Positions 8,393 to 15,936 of a stretch of 64,000 nucleotides of DNA are shown here, in pieces. Position 1 is the first letter of the stretch. Every line of letters begins with the position of its first letter. The position numbers were made by a program, and so were the translations under genes. The DNA is from Paenibacillus yonginensis (lineage in GTDB: Bacteria; Bacillota; Bacilli; Paenibacillales; Paenibacillaceae), in contig NZ_CP014167.1 of assembly GCF_001685395.1 (NCBI RefSeq), positions 1,741,501 through 1,805,500 of the forward strand. Reading direction: 5' to 3'. The notes beneath the pieces were generated by a model. It was given only the letters and a program-made list of their open reading frames with translations. It was not told the origin of the DNA and did not search any database.

Positions 8393-9253
8393 TTAAGCGT
8401 TAATTAGACTGTCTTTTAAAAAATCCGAAAAATTTACTGGGGATCTGCCAATCAGATTTTCCAACGCGGGATTGGTATGCGAAAAATCTCCGAGTCGACT
8501 TGCCTGAAACATCCCCGTAAGCATGTCGACCATCGCTTTCGGCAGTCCCCGGGACACCAAGTGGATCCTATATTCATCATCCGACACGACAATTCGCCGA
8601 ATGGGTCGATCCAAAGCCTTGGAAGCTATCGATGCGATTGCACTCATATCCATCGCTTCAGAGGCCGTAAGGGGAGGGGTGATACCGTCATATCTCTGCT
8701 CTGTCAGAATGACCGCTGCGGCTTCAGCCAGGTCGGAATGAGTGGTCCAGGCGACTGGACCATCTTCGGGAGCAATCAACTCGCCTGTTTCCAAGGCATC
8801 ACCCATCCACATGATCGCAGATGCGGCATAAAACCCGTTTCGGAGCGACGTGAATGCCATTCCTGAAGATTGTAGCATTTCTTCTGTAGCAGCATGAACG
8901 TTCATGGGAGAAAAGTGTGATGTTGCCGATGAGAACATTTGGCTTGTATACAGCAATCGACGAACTCCAGCTTTCTTTGCCGCGTTGATTGCGGTTTGAT
9001 GCTGACGAACAGCAGCTTCTCCCAGGGAGTGGGACGAGATCATGAGAACTTGAGATGCTTCCTCAAAAGTGTAAAGAAGACTTTCGGAATCATCGAAATT
9101 TCCTTGCCGAACACGAACTCCGCGTTCTTGTAGATCCCGAACCTTGTCCACATCCCGGACACTGACACCAACATCCCCGGCAGGAAGACGCTTCAGAAGT
9201 TCCTGTACGACCTTACGGCCCAATTTTCCATTCGCTCCAGTAACGACAATCAT
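8393..9253 (-). CDS. NmrA-like NAD(P)-binding protein (atypical SDR)
   Basis: About 286 residues starting MIVVTGANGKLG, the Rossmann glycine motif of atypical SDR/NmrA proteins, with a later LLYTSQMF segment and no Tyr-x-x-x-Lys active site in the classical place. Relatives such as quinone reductase 2 sense or use NAD(P)H. The ATG at 9253 is chosen because the fold begins there and AAAGGATGAG precedes it; the frame upstream to 9325 adds 24 residues that do not belong to the family. It is divergent from a frameshifted TetR gene, with a palindrome in between. Confidence 0.85.
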   Translation of the reverse strand: MIVVTGANGKLGRKVVQELLKRLPAGDVGVSVRDVDKVRDLQERGVRVRQGNFDDSESLLYTFEEASQVLMISSHSLGEAAVRQHQTAINAAKKAGVRRLLYTSQMFSSATSHFSPMNVHAATEEMLQSSGMAFTSLRNGFYAASAIMWMGDALETGELIAPEDGPVAWTTHSDLAEAAAVILTEQRYDGITPPLTASEAMDMSAIASIASKALDRPIRRIVVSDDEYRIHLVSRGLPKAMVDMLTGMFQASRLGDFSHTNPALENLIGRSPVNFSDFLKDSLINA

Positions 9254-9301
9254 TTCTAACTCATCCTTTCGTCTGCAAATCAGATTAAGCGGTTTCTTGC
9301 C

Positions 9302-9333
9302 ATACGATTTTGCATGTGCAATCATAATCGTAT
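9302..9333. promoter_or_regulatory. Dyad operator between the NmrA-like and TetR genes
   Basis: ATACGATT (9302-9309) and AATCGTAT (9326-9333) form a perfect 8-bp inverted repeat, and TTGCA/TGCAA (9310-9321) lies inside it. It is the probable binding site of the divergent TetR regulator. Confidence 0.5.
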
Positions 9334-9452
9334 AAGTTTAGTTAAAAGGAATGGACCCGCGCGAACAACCTGCAATTCACTGTTTTTGTCCTGTTCCCAA
9401 CATAGTTGTCTTTTTGTCTGTTATTTGAGTTCAAGAGAAAGAGGGGGTACAC

Positions 9453-10045
9453 ATGTCTGTAAATCCCGAAGATCCGCGTGTTATAAGAACCCGTCAATTG
9501 TTCGTTCAGGCATTTAACGATTTGGTTGAGATAAAGAGAAACCTTTATTCCATATCTGTGCAAGATATCACGAAACAAGCAGCTGTAAATCGAACAACAT
9601 TTTATTCTCATTTCAGGACAAACATGACTTTCTTGAATATTGGATGAAGGAAAAATTCCAAATGGCAATTAAGGAGAGACTGCCGGAAGAAACAAGATGC
9701 AACGCGAACAATTTGCGAACCCTTTTTCAAACCCTGTTCGAGTTTCTATTGCGGTTTCAACAATGTAGTACGCCGGGAGACAAGCCGTATGAAGCGATGT
9801 TGGAAGATGTCATACATCAGGATCTTCAGCGACTCCTGATTAAACGGGTCAATGAAATGGATATACAGGGCTTTTCGCCAGAAAAATTAGAAGCTGCAGC
9901 ACTAGTAATCAGTTGGGGCATGTTCGGAACGGTTTTGCTCTGGAGTCGGAACCCTCAAGATCACTCAGTGGAAACGATGTTTGAAGAGGTTGTTGAGGTT
10001 TTATCAGTCAATTTGGCTCCATTTTGGGAGCAAACAGCCAGCTGA
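9453..10045 (+). pseudogene. TetR/AcrR family regulator, split by a single-base frameshift
   Basis: The first part (9453-9647) gives the TetR helix-turn-helix (VQDITKQAAVNRTTFYSHF), and the second (9644-10045) gives the ligand-binding half. The break is at about 9614: inserting one base after CATTTC restores the expected reading HF-x-DKHDFLEYWMKEKF straight into the second frame. If intact it would be ~198 residues, normal for the family. It is either a recent one-base deletion or a sequencing error. It faces the NmrA-like gene, its presumed target. Confidence 0.85.
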
Positions 10046-10192
10046 AGAGAACCAAAGAGTCATAATCACATCATTGTTTTTATGACTTTTTAGCGTATAG
10101 GCGGGTATTCAAATATCCGAATCGTCAAAATGGAGACGGCTTAGTAGAGAATATTTGGACTTTTATGTCAGAGGACAAGAATAGCCCTTTAG

Positions 10193-10220
10193 AAATCCGC
10201 GAATGGCGCGGATTTTTCAT
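10193..10220 (+). terminator. Rho-independent terminator after the TetR pseudogene
   Basis: AAATCCGCG and CGCGGATTT form a 9-bp stem with a 5-base loop followed by T-rich sequence. Confidence 0.75.
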
Positions 10221-10229
10221 TTTAAAGGG

Positions 10230-10265
10230 TCAAGTTCTTGTCCTTTTCACTGGACAAGAACTTGA
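10230..10265. repeat. Perfect 14-bp inverted repeat with 8-base loop
   Basis: The arm TCAAGTTCTTGTCC at 10230-10243 is exactly repeated in reverse complement at 10252-10265. A further direct copy of GGACAAGAA lies at 10173-10181. There is no T tail, so a terminator is unlikely; it could be an operator or a structured end. It sits about 135 bases before the first cassette boundary. Confidence 0.6.
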
Positions 10266-10353
10266 TCTTATTGCCACTGAGTACTACATACTTATAATGA
10301 GACGTAAACGAAAGATCCTTACAGACTAACGAGCAGGATAATTCAATTATTTC

Positions 10354-10381
10354 TTGAATAACTCTTAGCAAAGGGTATATA
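10354..10381 (+). promoter_or_regulatory. Candidate promoter reading into the cassette array
   Basis: TTGAAT (10354-10359), a 16-base spacer and TATATA (10376-10381) would start transcription near 10388, just before the first recombination boundary at 10401. In integrons the Pc promoter sits upstream of the first cassette and drives the array. Confidence 0.4.
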
Positions 10382-10400
10382 CGAACTTCGTTAATATTAC

Positions 10401-10410
10401 GTTAGCTGAA
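10401..10410 (+). other. Left cassette boundary (R'-like core)
   Basis: GTTAGCTGA at 10401-10409 is exactly complementary to TCAGCTAAC (12465-12473) at the end of the first cassette. The expected L' box is not recognisable upstream, so this junction could be an attI-like site or a decayed attC. Confidence 0.6.
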
Positions 10411-10484
10411 ATTGCTGGGAAAATGGTATTCCTAAGACTATAGTATTATAATGAAGAAAAAAATCTGAGATTTGAAGGTGACTT

Positions 10485-11663
10485 ATGATAAAGGGACTAG
10501 AGGTACGTGGACTCAATCAGCGAGAGAATTATAAGCTTCAATTTAATGAAGATATTAACATTTTCACGGGTAAAAATGGTACAGGTAAAACAACAGTTCT
10601 TAAGCTAATATGGTATCTAATTAGTGGAAATATTGAGAAAGTATTCGAAGAAATTGATTTTAAATATGTTAAGCTTGAAGGTGACAAATACTCACTTGAA
10701 ATTATCAATCAAGTTGATGTAACGGAGAATAGTACAACGAGTAATATCGAAGATAGAAATACTAAAATAATTTTTGTTCAAAATGATACTGAACAAAAAT
10801 ATGAAATCCCAACATTATTATTAAACCGAATTACACGTATACCTTCAAAGAGAAATAGTATTGATTTCATTAATGAATTGAATCATGAGATTTCTGAAGT
10901 ATCTGGAGGATCTATTTTTTTTCCTACTTTTCGTAGAATAGAAGGCGGTTTCTCTATGGGGAATAACAATGGATATATGAGGGCAGAACGGTTCCAAGAT
11001 GCAATTAGTTCTATATCTGATTCTCTGTCCACAAGTAACCATACCTTTATTACGTCCGTTTCGACAAGGGATATAGTTGAACTATTAACAAGACATTATG
11101 CAAATATATCAGAACAGACCAATAAATTACATATCGAGTTATCTACATACATTGAATCAAAAATTAAAACCTATTCGGAATTTTCTAGGGATGCTTCATA
11201 TATACCTGTTCAAACTGATAAAGGACTATTGGATAATGCAAATCAGATCCTACATGAAATTCAAGACGAATTAGTACAAATATCTACAAAAAGAGAAAGT
11301 TTTTTGAGACCATTTACTGTGTTATCTGATTTAATTAATCAAATATTTCAACATAAAGGGATAAAGGTTACTGATAAAATAACATTAGGAGAAACTAAAG
11401 AAGCTATGTTTTCTGACAAGTTATCGGCTGGAGAGAAGCAAATGCTTAGCTTTCTTTGTTACAATGCTTTTTCTCAAAATTCGAGCATATTTATTGATGA
11501 ACCTGAAATTAGTTTGCATGTCGACTGGCAGCGTACGTTGTTTCCAACACTAATGTCTCAATCATCGAATAATCAATTTTTCGTAGCAACACACTCACCC
11601 TTTATTTATTCAAAATACGAAGATAAAGAAATACTGTTATCTGAAGATAGAGGTGGATACTAA
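10485..11663 (+). CDS. AAA/ABC-type ATPase of a PARIS-like defence pair (AriA-like)
   Basis: The 392-residue protein is an SMC/ABC-like AAA ATPase: Walker A GKNGTGKT (~30-37), ABC signature LSAGEK near 315, Walker B SIFIDEPEISLH near 340, and an H-loop reading VATHSPF near 370, with a helical insertion between. Its stop overlaps the next start by one base (TAATG), so the two are translated together. An AAA_15-type ATPase coupled to a DUF4435 Toprim protein is the composition of PARIS, in which AriA senses phage anti-restriction proteins and releases AriB. It is the first gene of the first cassette. The trigger here is unknown. Confidence 0.82.
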   Translation: MIKGLEVRGLNQRENYKLQFNEDINIFTGKNGTGKTTVLKLIWYLISGNIEKVFEEIDFKYVKLEGDKYSLEIINQVDVTENSTTSNIEDRNTKIIFVQNDTEQKYEIPTLLLNRITRIPSKRNSIDFINELNHEISEVSGGSIFFPTFRRIEGGFSMGNNNGYMRAERFQDAISSISDSLSTSNHTFITSVSTRDIVELLTRHYANISEQTNKLHIELSTYIESKIKTYSEFSRDASYIPVQTDKGLLDNANQILHEIQDELVQISTKRESFLRPFTVLSDLINQIFQHKGIKVTDKITLGETKEAMFSDKLSAGEKQMLSFLCYNAFSQNSSIFIDEPEISLHVDWQRTLFPTLMSQSSNNQFFVATHSPFIYSKYEDKEILLSEDRGGY

Positions 11664-12409
11664 TGCCACTTCCTAGGCCAACAGCAGATGAAATAGTTAG
11701 TTTATTAAAAAGATCATCATTACCATCAATCATTGTAGAAGGTGACGATGATGTATTAATTTATAGGTATATTGAAGATAAAATAGGTACCTTTAATGCA
11801 AGTATACTACCTTGTGGTGGGAGAAAAGCGTTGTTGAATATTTTTTCAAGAAGAGCAGAATTTAATAATTTAAAAACTGTCTTTCTTGCCGATCAAGACA
11901 TGTGGCTGTTCACAACAATACCTCAAGAACTTTCATCAATTGTTTGGACTACAGGCTACAGCATTGAGAATGACTTATATGCAAGTTCATTAGTCTTATT
12001 TGAGCAACTTTTAACAAAGCAAGAAAAAGAGGAAATGATAACTATTGTTAATGAGATTTCAAAATGGTTTGCTTTTGAAGTGGAACTTTATAGGGATCAA
12101 AAAGAAATTAATATTGATTGCCACATTAACGAGTTGCTTTCTCAAGATAAAAGGTCACTTTCAGAAACCTTTTTAAAGAGAAGAAACTTCGTTGAACCTT
12201 CTAAAGAAACTTTAGCTGAAGTATTAGAAAATTATGATTTGAAAATTAGAGGAAAAATATTATTTGACCTATTGTTATATTTTTTGAATGCTCCAAAGAG
12301 AAAATCCAAGTATAGTCGAGATAATTTAATAGAGATATGTATAAAAGTCGGAAATGGTGAACCATATATAAATAGACTAATTGAGAATATTAATGATTCC
12401 ATAGCATAG
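11663..12409 (+). CDS. DUF4435 Toprim-like effector of a PARIS-like pair (AriB-like)
   Basis: The 248-residue protein opens with the Toprim-type segment IIVEGDDDVLIYRYIE (Glu26), followed by a PCGGRKALL turn (~50-58) and the acidic motif FLADQDMW (~73-80), then TTGYSIENDLYAS, a hallmark of DUF4435 proteins. In PARIS the partner AriB is a nuclease that cleaves host tRNA and arrests the cell. The acidic residues expected for metal binding are present, so it looks active. It overlaps the ATPase stop by one base and ends about 55 bases before the cassette's attC R'' box. Confidence 0.82.
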   Translation: MPLPRPTADEIVSLLKRSSLPSIIVEGDDDVLIYRYIEDKIGTFNASILPCGGRKALLNIFSRRAEFNNLKTVFLADQDMWLFTTIPQELSSIVWTTGYSIENDLYASSLVLFEQLLTKQEKEEMITIVNEISKWFAFEVELYRDQKEINIDCHINELLSQDKRSLSETFLKRRNFVEPSKETLAEVLENYDLKIRGKILFDLLLYFLNAPKRKSKYSRDNLIEICIKVGNGEPYINRLIENINDSIA

Positions 12410-12464
12410 TCCTTACAGGGGATCTATCATTTAAATAGTAAGATATTCAAAGATGTCAGCAACA

Positions 12465-12614
12465 TCAGCTAACAATATATTCACGCATCGGGGCTAATGC
12501 CCCTTGGTTGTCCAGATGTATAACTATGCAAGAATCTCAGACAACAAACGCCCCAGCCTAAGATAAGAGCTATCTAAGGCTGGGGCGTTTCGTGAATACA
12601 AGAACGTTATCCGA
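12465..12614 (+). other. attC-like recombination site 1
   Basis: R'' TCAGCTAAC (12465-12473), L'' TATTCACG (12478-12485), L' CGTGAATA (12591-12598), R' GTTATCCGA from 12606. The recombination point is expected between G12606 and T12607. The variable part holds two hairpins, GGGGC/GCCCC and a longer one with arms CGCCCCAGCC/GGCTGGGGCG. Confidence 0.85.
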
Positions 12615-12636
12615 AACCATCTAAAGGAGAATTCTT

Positions 12637-13647
12637 ATGCAAGCAATTATTCCAATTGATAATTTTAATATTGAAAAATCTTTTAAACTTGGCAATGTCG
12701 TTTTTTTGCCTGCTAATCAATATAAGATCTCATCATTAAAACAAAAGCCTATCGAATTACCTAATGTATTTATTGAAGATGATTTGGAAGCATACGAATT
12801 CGCAGGTGAATCTCTAAGAGATCTAGCAAGCGTTATGACAGGGATTCACCTTGAGGATGTATGGAATATAACAGTTGCAGTGATTGAACTGGATCACGGT
12901 TCTATGAGCTATTATTTGAATTCTAAAGATCAAGACGAAGTAATGCTGATTGAGGCATGTAACAAACTTGAACAAGTAATGGATATTGTAAGAGTGAACT
13001 TTTGCAGAATGGACAATTCACTCATGAATCCGGGATTAGCAGGGTTGCTTAATACAGGATATAGCGGAATGATTTTAATAAGTCCTGATGAAGAAGACCA
13101 GTATAGGATTATAGGGAATAGATTTTACGGGTTAACAATGGTAAATGGAATAGGACTAGAATTGAGTGAACAACAAATTGATATTTTATTGCAGAGTGAA
13201 TTTGTTAGCATGCTTATAGATGAAGAATTAAATGGAGTAAAGAAACTCTCAAGACTTGCATTAAGAAGATTAAGTGAAGCTATGTACGTACCTCATTTAG
13301 ATAGTAAATTTATATATCTAATGACAACTATTGAGACGTTAGCATCAAGAGAGTATTTAAATTTTAAAAAAGTTAAATCCAAAGTAGTACCTTTGATTGT
13401 TAAATCAAAATCTGAATATCATGCCTTATCCGAAGAACTGAGAGAGTACTCTGAGGATGTCAGGACTGAAATAGTTCATAATGGTAAATCAATTTCAGAT
13501 ATAAGCACTGAATATAGAAAGATATTATTAAGACTCCAATTTATTATCGTTAGGTACGTAGTAGCTCTTAACCATAGTGGATGTTCAACTGAAGAAGAAT
13601 TAGAGGAATTAAGATTAAGTAAAATGAGGGAATTAGGGATAAGTTAG
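12637..13647 (+). CDS. HEPN-domain protein (Apea-like), putative defence protein
   Basis: The 336-residue protein has a poorly recognised N-terminal half and a helical C-terminal half with a motif RTEIVHNG (residues ~276-283). This matches the R-x4-6-H signature of HEPN ribonucleases, preceded by the FIYLMTTIETL helix usual in Apea-like HEPN proteins. HEPN proteins often act as RNases in toxin and anti-phage systems. AAAGGAG precedes the ATG, about 30 bases after the cassette start. It is the only gene of cassette 2. Function beyond the fold is inferred. Confidence 0.65.
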   Translation: MQAIIPIDNFNIEKSFKLGNVVFLPANQYKISSLKQKPIELPNVFIEDDLEAYEFAGESLRDLASVMTGIHLEDVWNITVAVIELDHGSMSYYLNSKDQDEVMLIEACNKLEQVMDIVRVNFCRMDNSLMNPGLAGLLNTGYSGMILISPDEEDQYRIIGNRFYGLTMVNGIGLELSEQQIDILLQSEFVSMLIDEELNGVKKLSRLALRRLSEAMYVPHLDSKFIYLMTTIETLASREYLNFKKVKSKVVPLIVKSKSEYHALSEELREYSEDVRTEIVHNGKSISDISTEYRKILLRLQFIIVRYVVALNHSGCSTEEELEELRLSKMRELGIS

Positions 13648-13676
13648 CTTGAATGTTTATCGAGGAAGAGATCGAA

Positions 13677-13777
13677 TCGGATAACATAATATTCACGCTG
13701 CGCACATACGTCCTTGGTCTGGCAGTCTCCAGACACCCCACATGCGTCGGGTCGTGAATACAGGAACGTTAGACGAC
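13677..13777 (+). other. attC-like recombination site 2
   Basis: R'' TCGGATAAC (13677-13685), L'' TATTCACG (13690-13697), L' CGTGAATA (13753-13760), R' GTTAGACGAC from 13768. The spacers between the R and L boxes are 4 and 7 bases, as in site 1. At ~101 bases it is the shortest site of the array. Confidence 0.85.
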
Positions 13778-13815
13778 ATTCCTTAAGAGCATTTTTAGAA
13801 GAGCGGAGGAGATGT

Positions 13816-14628
13816 ATCATCGTTTCACTTATTTCTTCAAATGAATTAGTAAAAGACATTGAATTTTCAGAGCTTGATTATATGCACGATCGAATGATTG
13901 CAATACAGAATAGGACAGGCAATCCTGAAGGAATAGAAGTTAAACGCTTTGGAAATGCGCTTTGTTTATATAGTAAGACAATGCCTTGGGGATCATTCAA
14001 TACTGTCAAAGGCATTACAAATACAGAGTTAGAATACTTGGATTCGATAATTGCTTTCTATCGGGAAAGAGAACGAAAGATACAATTTGAAATTGTCCCC
14101 TCGTTTGTAGATGCTAACTTGCTCAAACAACTATCAGATCGGGGCTTTTATCAGTCTGGATTTCATACCTCAACTTATATAGAACCGAAACTTTTTAATG
14201 ATCAACTTCCAGAACATATTCGTATTCAGGAACTGAATGAAGATCAATTTGAAACCTATGCCATGATTCATTGTAGAGGTACTGGATTACCTGACAATGG
14301 TATCGCACCGGTAGCTGCAAACAACAAGGTATTATTTAACCGAGCAGGCTGGAAGTTCTTTATTGCATATGTGAATGATGAGCCAGCTGCAGCAGCTGTA
14401 ATGTATTTAAAGGATGATATAGCGTCGCTGACTTTTGCAGCGACATTACCGGCTTTTAGAGGGCTTGGCTTACATCAATTACTATTGAAGAGAAGAATTG
14501 AAGAAGCGAAACAAAACAACTGTAGACTTGTTGTAGGGCAATGTAATTTCTTATCTCAAAGCCATAGAAATATGGAACGGATTGGAATGAAGATCGGTTA
14601 TATTAGAACTAAATGGACTGAAAGATAA
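13816..14628 (+). CDS. GNAT family N-acetyltransferase (cassette 3)
   Basis: About 270 residues; the C-terminal half has the GNAT acetyl-CoA fold (FIAYVNDEPAAAAVMYL, then ATLPAFRGLGLHQLLLKRRI with the pyrophosphate loop). The start is unclear: GGAGGAG at 13804-13810 is followed by ATG at 13812, which is out of frame and stops after ten codons. The right frame offers only ATC/ATT/GTT codons close by, so a non-AUG start or a one-base error near 13812 is likely. The frame also runs upstream into attC site 2, which is not expected to code. The substrate is unknown. Confidence 0.75.
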   Translation: MIVSLISSNELVKDIEFSELDYMHDRMIAIQNRTGNPEGIEVKRFGNALCLYSKTMPWGSFNTVKGITNTELEYLDSIIAFYRERERKIQFEIVPSFVDANLLKQLSDRGFYQSGFHTSTYIEPKLFNDQLPEHIRIQELNEDQFETYAMIHCRGTGLPDNGIAPVAANNKVLFNRAGWKFFIAYVNDEPAAAAVMYLKDDIASLTFAATLPAFRGLGLHQLLLKRRIEEAKQNNCRLVVGQCNFLSQSHRNMERIGMKIGYIRTKWTER

Positions 14629-14656
14629 GTTGTGGGCTGTTCAAAGAAGAATGAAC

Positions 14657-14830
14657 GTCGTATAACAATGTATTCACGCGGCGGGCTGGCTGACGTCGTC
14701 CCTTGGTCCGCCCGAGGCATTTTCGAGGAAGTGTATCAGGCAGACAACCCTGCGAACCTAACCGCAGTTGCGGCCGCCCCCGTTGGGGGCTTAAGGTTCT
14801 CGGGTTCGTGAATACTGAGAACGTTATAGG
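14657..14830 (+). other. attC-like recombination site 3
   Basis: R'' GTCGTATAAC (14657-14666) pairs with the cassette start GTTAGACGAC (13768) with one mismatch. L'' TATTCACG (14671-14678), L' CGTGAATA (14807-14814), R' GTTATAGGA from 14823. The variable part is long (~130 bases) and has several GC-rich hairpins. Confidence 0.85.
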
Positions 14831-14884
14831 AAATCAACGCAATATCGGATAAAAAATATTTATAAATTTAGAGGGGACTATAGA

Positions 14885-15448
14885 ATGAATCCAATACTAA
14901 TTGATTTTCCAAACCAATTTACAACTGAAAGGTTATTGATTAGAGCACCTCTACCTGGTGAGGGAAAGGTAGTGTATGAGAGTATATTATCCTCGATCAA
15001 TGAGCTCAAGGAGTGGTTTTCGCTTTTTGCACAGAACGAACATTCCGAACAGTCAATCGAAGAAATTCTACGAGAAGAACATGTAAAGTTTATTAAGAGA
15101 GAATATCTTAGATTTTTGATATTTGATAAAGAAACTGAACAATTCATTGGTTTATCTGGATTGTATAAGCCAGATTGGGAGATACGTAAATTTGAAATCG
15201 GATACTGGATTGATACACGTATGAGCGGAAAAGGGTATATGACTGAAGCAGTTCAAGGAATTACCAATTTTGCCTTTACAGAGTTGAAGGCTAGAAGACT
15301 AGAAATTCGTTGTGATACTTTAAATTATAAGAGTAAGGCGATTCCAGAACGATTAGGCTTTCAATTAGAAGGAACATTAAGATGTAATGATTTATCAGCA
15401 GATAAGAGTCAGGTAAGAGATACTCATATATACGCTCTAGTAAAATAA
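14885..15448 (+). CDS. GNAT family N-acetyltransferase, RimJ/RimL type (cassette 4)
   Basis: 187 residues of the Acetyltransf_3 family: an N-terminal FTTERLLIRAP strand, the central EIGYWIDTRMSGKGYMTEAV motif that binds acetyl-CoA, and the C-terminal SKAIPERLGFQLEGTLR segment. RimJ/L-like enzymes acetylate protein N-termini or small amines. GAGGGGA precedes the ATG. It is the single gene of its cassette, starting about 60 bases after the boundary. Acetyltransferases are common cargo of chromosomal integrons. Confidence 0.9.
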   Translation: MNPILIDFPNQFTTERLLIRAPLPGEGKVVYESILSSINELKEWFSLFAQNEHSEQSIEEILREEHVKFIKREYLRFLIFDKETEQFIGLSGLYKPDWEIRKFEIGYWIDTRMSGKGYMTEAVQGITNFAFTELKARRLEIRCDTLNYKSKAIPERLGFQLEGTLRCNDLSADKSQVRDTHIYALVK

Positions 15449-15479
15449 TTAGTGCTAGCGGCTCGAGAAGGCGTTGACA

Positions 15480-15640
15480 TCCTATAACACCGCGTTCACG
15501 CTTCGGAGCATTCGCCACTCGGTCCGCGAGATGTATTTTCAGGGAGTAGAATCAGCGGATAACCCTGCACCGGCTAAGTCTGTCGACCCGCGCTTACGAG
15601 TTAAGCTGGTGAGGGCCCGTGAATGCCTGAACGTTAAGTG
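15480..15640 (+). other. attC-like recombination site 4
   Basis: R'' TCCTATAAC (15480-15488) is exactly complementary to GTTATAGGA at the start of the same cassette (14823). L'' CGTTCACG (15493-15500) pairs with L' CGTGAATG (15618-15625) using one G-T pair. R' GTTAAGTGA starts at 15633. Confidence 0.85.
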
Positions 15641-15741
15641 AAATTACTGCAGACAACATTACAAACCTTATTTAAATAAAAATAACAAAAAAATCTATAA
15701 AAGCGTTATAAAATGAGTTATACTGAGGTAAGAATAAGTAA

Positions 15742-15765
15742 GGAGCCGTGCGCTAACACGACTCC
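15742..15765 (-). terminator. Putative terminator of the toxin mRNA
   Basis: On the minus strand GGAGTCGTG and CACGGCTCC form a 9-bp stem with one U-G pair and a 6-base loop, followed by T-rich sequence. On the + strand the same position would be a C-A mismatch, so the hairpin belongs to the minus transcript. Confidence 0.6.
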
Positions 15766-15817
15766 AAAGTACAATAACTGCATAAAGAGCAGTCGGCCAC
15801 ACATCAGTCAGGTCGCA

Positions 15818-15858
15818 GAATAGACCGTTTCCTTAGGCAGGGCGGTCTATTCCTTTTT
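15818..15858 (+). terminator. Rho-independent terminator of the antitoxin RNA
   Basis: GAATAGACCG and CGGTCTATTC form a perfect 10-bp stem, followed by C and TTTTT on the + strand. It overlaps the stop codon of the toxin gene on the other strand. Confidence 0.75.
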
Positions 15859-15936
15859 CATGTAGGTAAGCAATGCCAGAATGAACATGCCGAACATGAA
15901 CATTAAGGAAAGTGCATCTTTGACCTCCATGGGCAT
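15847..15936 (-). CDS. Type I toxin, small hydrophobic holin-like peptide (cassette 5)
   Basis: A 29-residue peptide: short acidic start (MPMEVKDALS), one membrane helix (LMFMFGMFILALLTYM) and a charged KKE end. This is the form of the holin-like (TxpA/BsrG-type) toxins of Bacillota, which insert in the membrane. AGAAGGGA lies a few bases before the ATG. A TACAAT box on the minus strand at 15986-15981 would start the mRNA near 15974. An opposing RNA with its own terminator overlaps the 3' end, so it forms a type I toxin-antitoxin module. It is the only gene of cassette 5 and is read against the array. It was too short to be reported by ordinary gene calling. Confidence 0.75.
   Translation of the reverse strand: MPMEVKDALSLMFMFGMFILALLTYMKKE

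Larger units (their letters stand above)
15731..15858 (+). ncRNA. Putative RatA-like antisense antitoxin RNA
   Basis: A + strand transcript is inferred from a TATACT box at 15719-15724 (no clear -35) and a perfect terminator at 15818-15858. It would be complementary to the 3' part of the toxin mRNA made from the opposite strand, the convergent layout of B. subtilis txpA/ratA. The 5' end is estimated. Confidence 0.55.

Noticed and set aside
10485-12409. Reading the ATPase/DUF4435 pair as Gabija or a retron-type system
   Set aside because: The second protein has DUF4435 motifs, not a UvrD-like helicase, and no reverse transcriptase is near.
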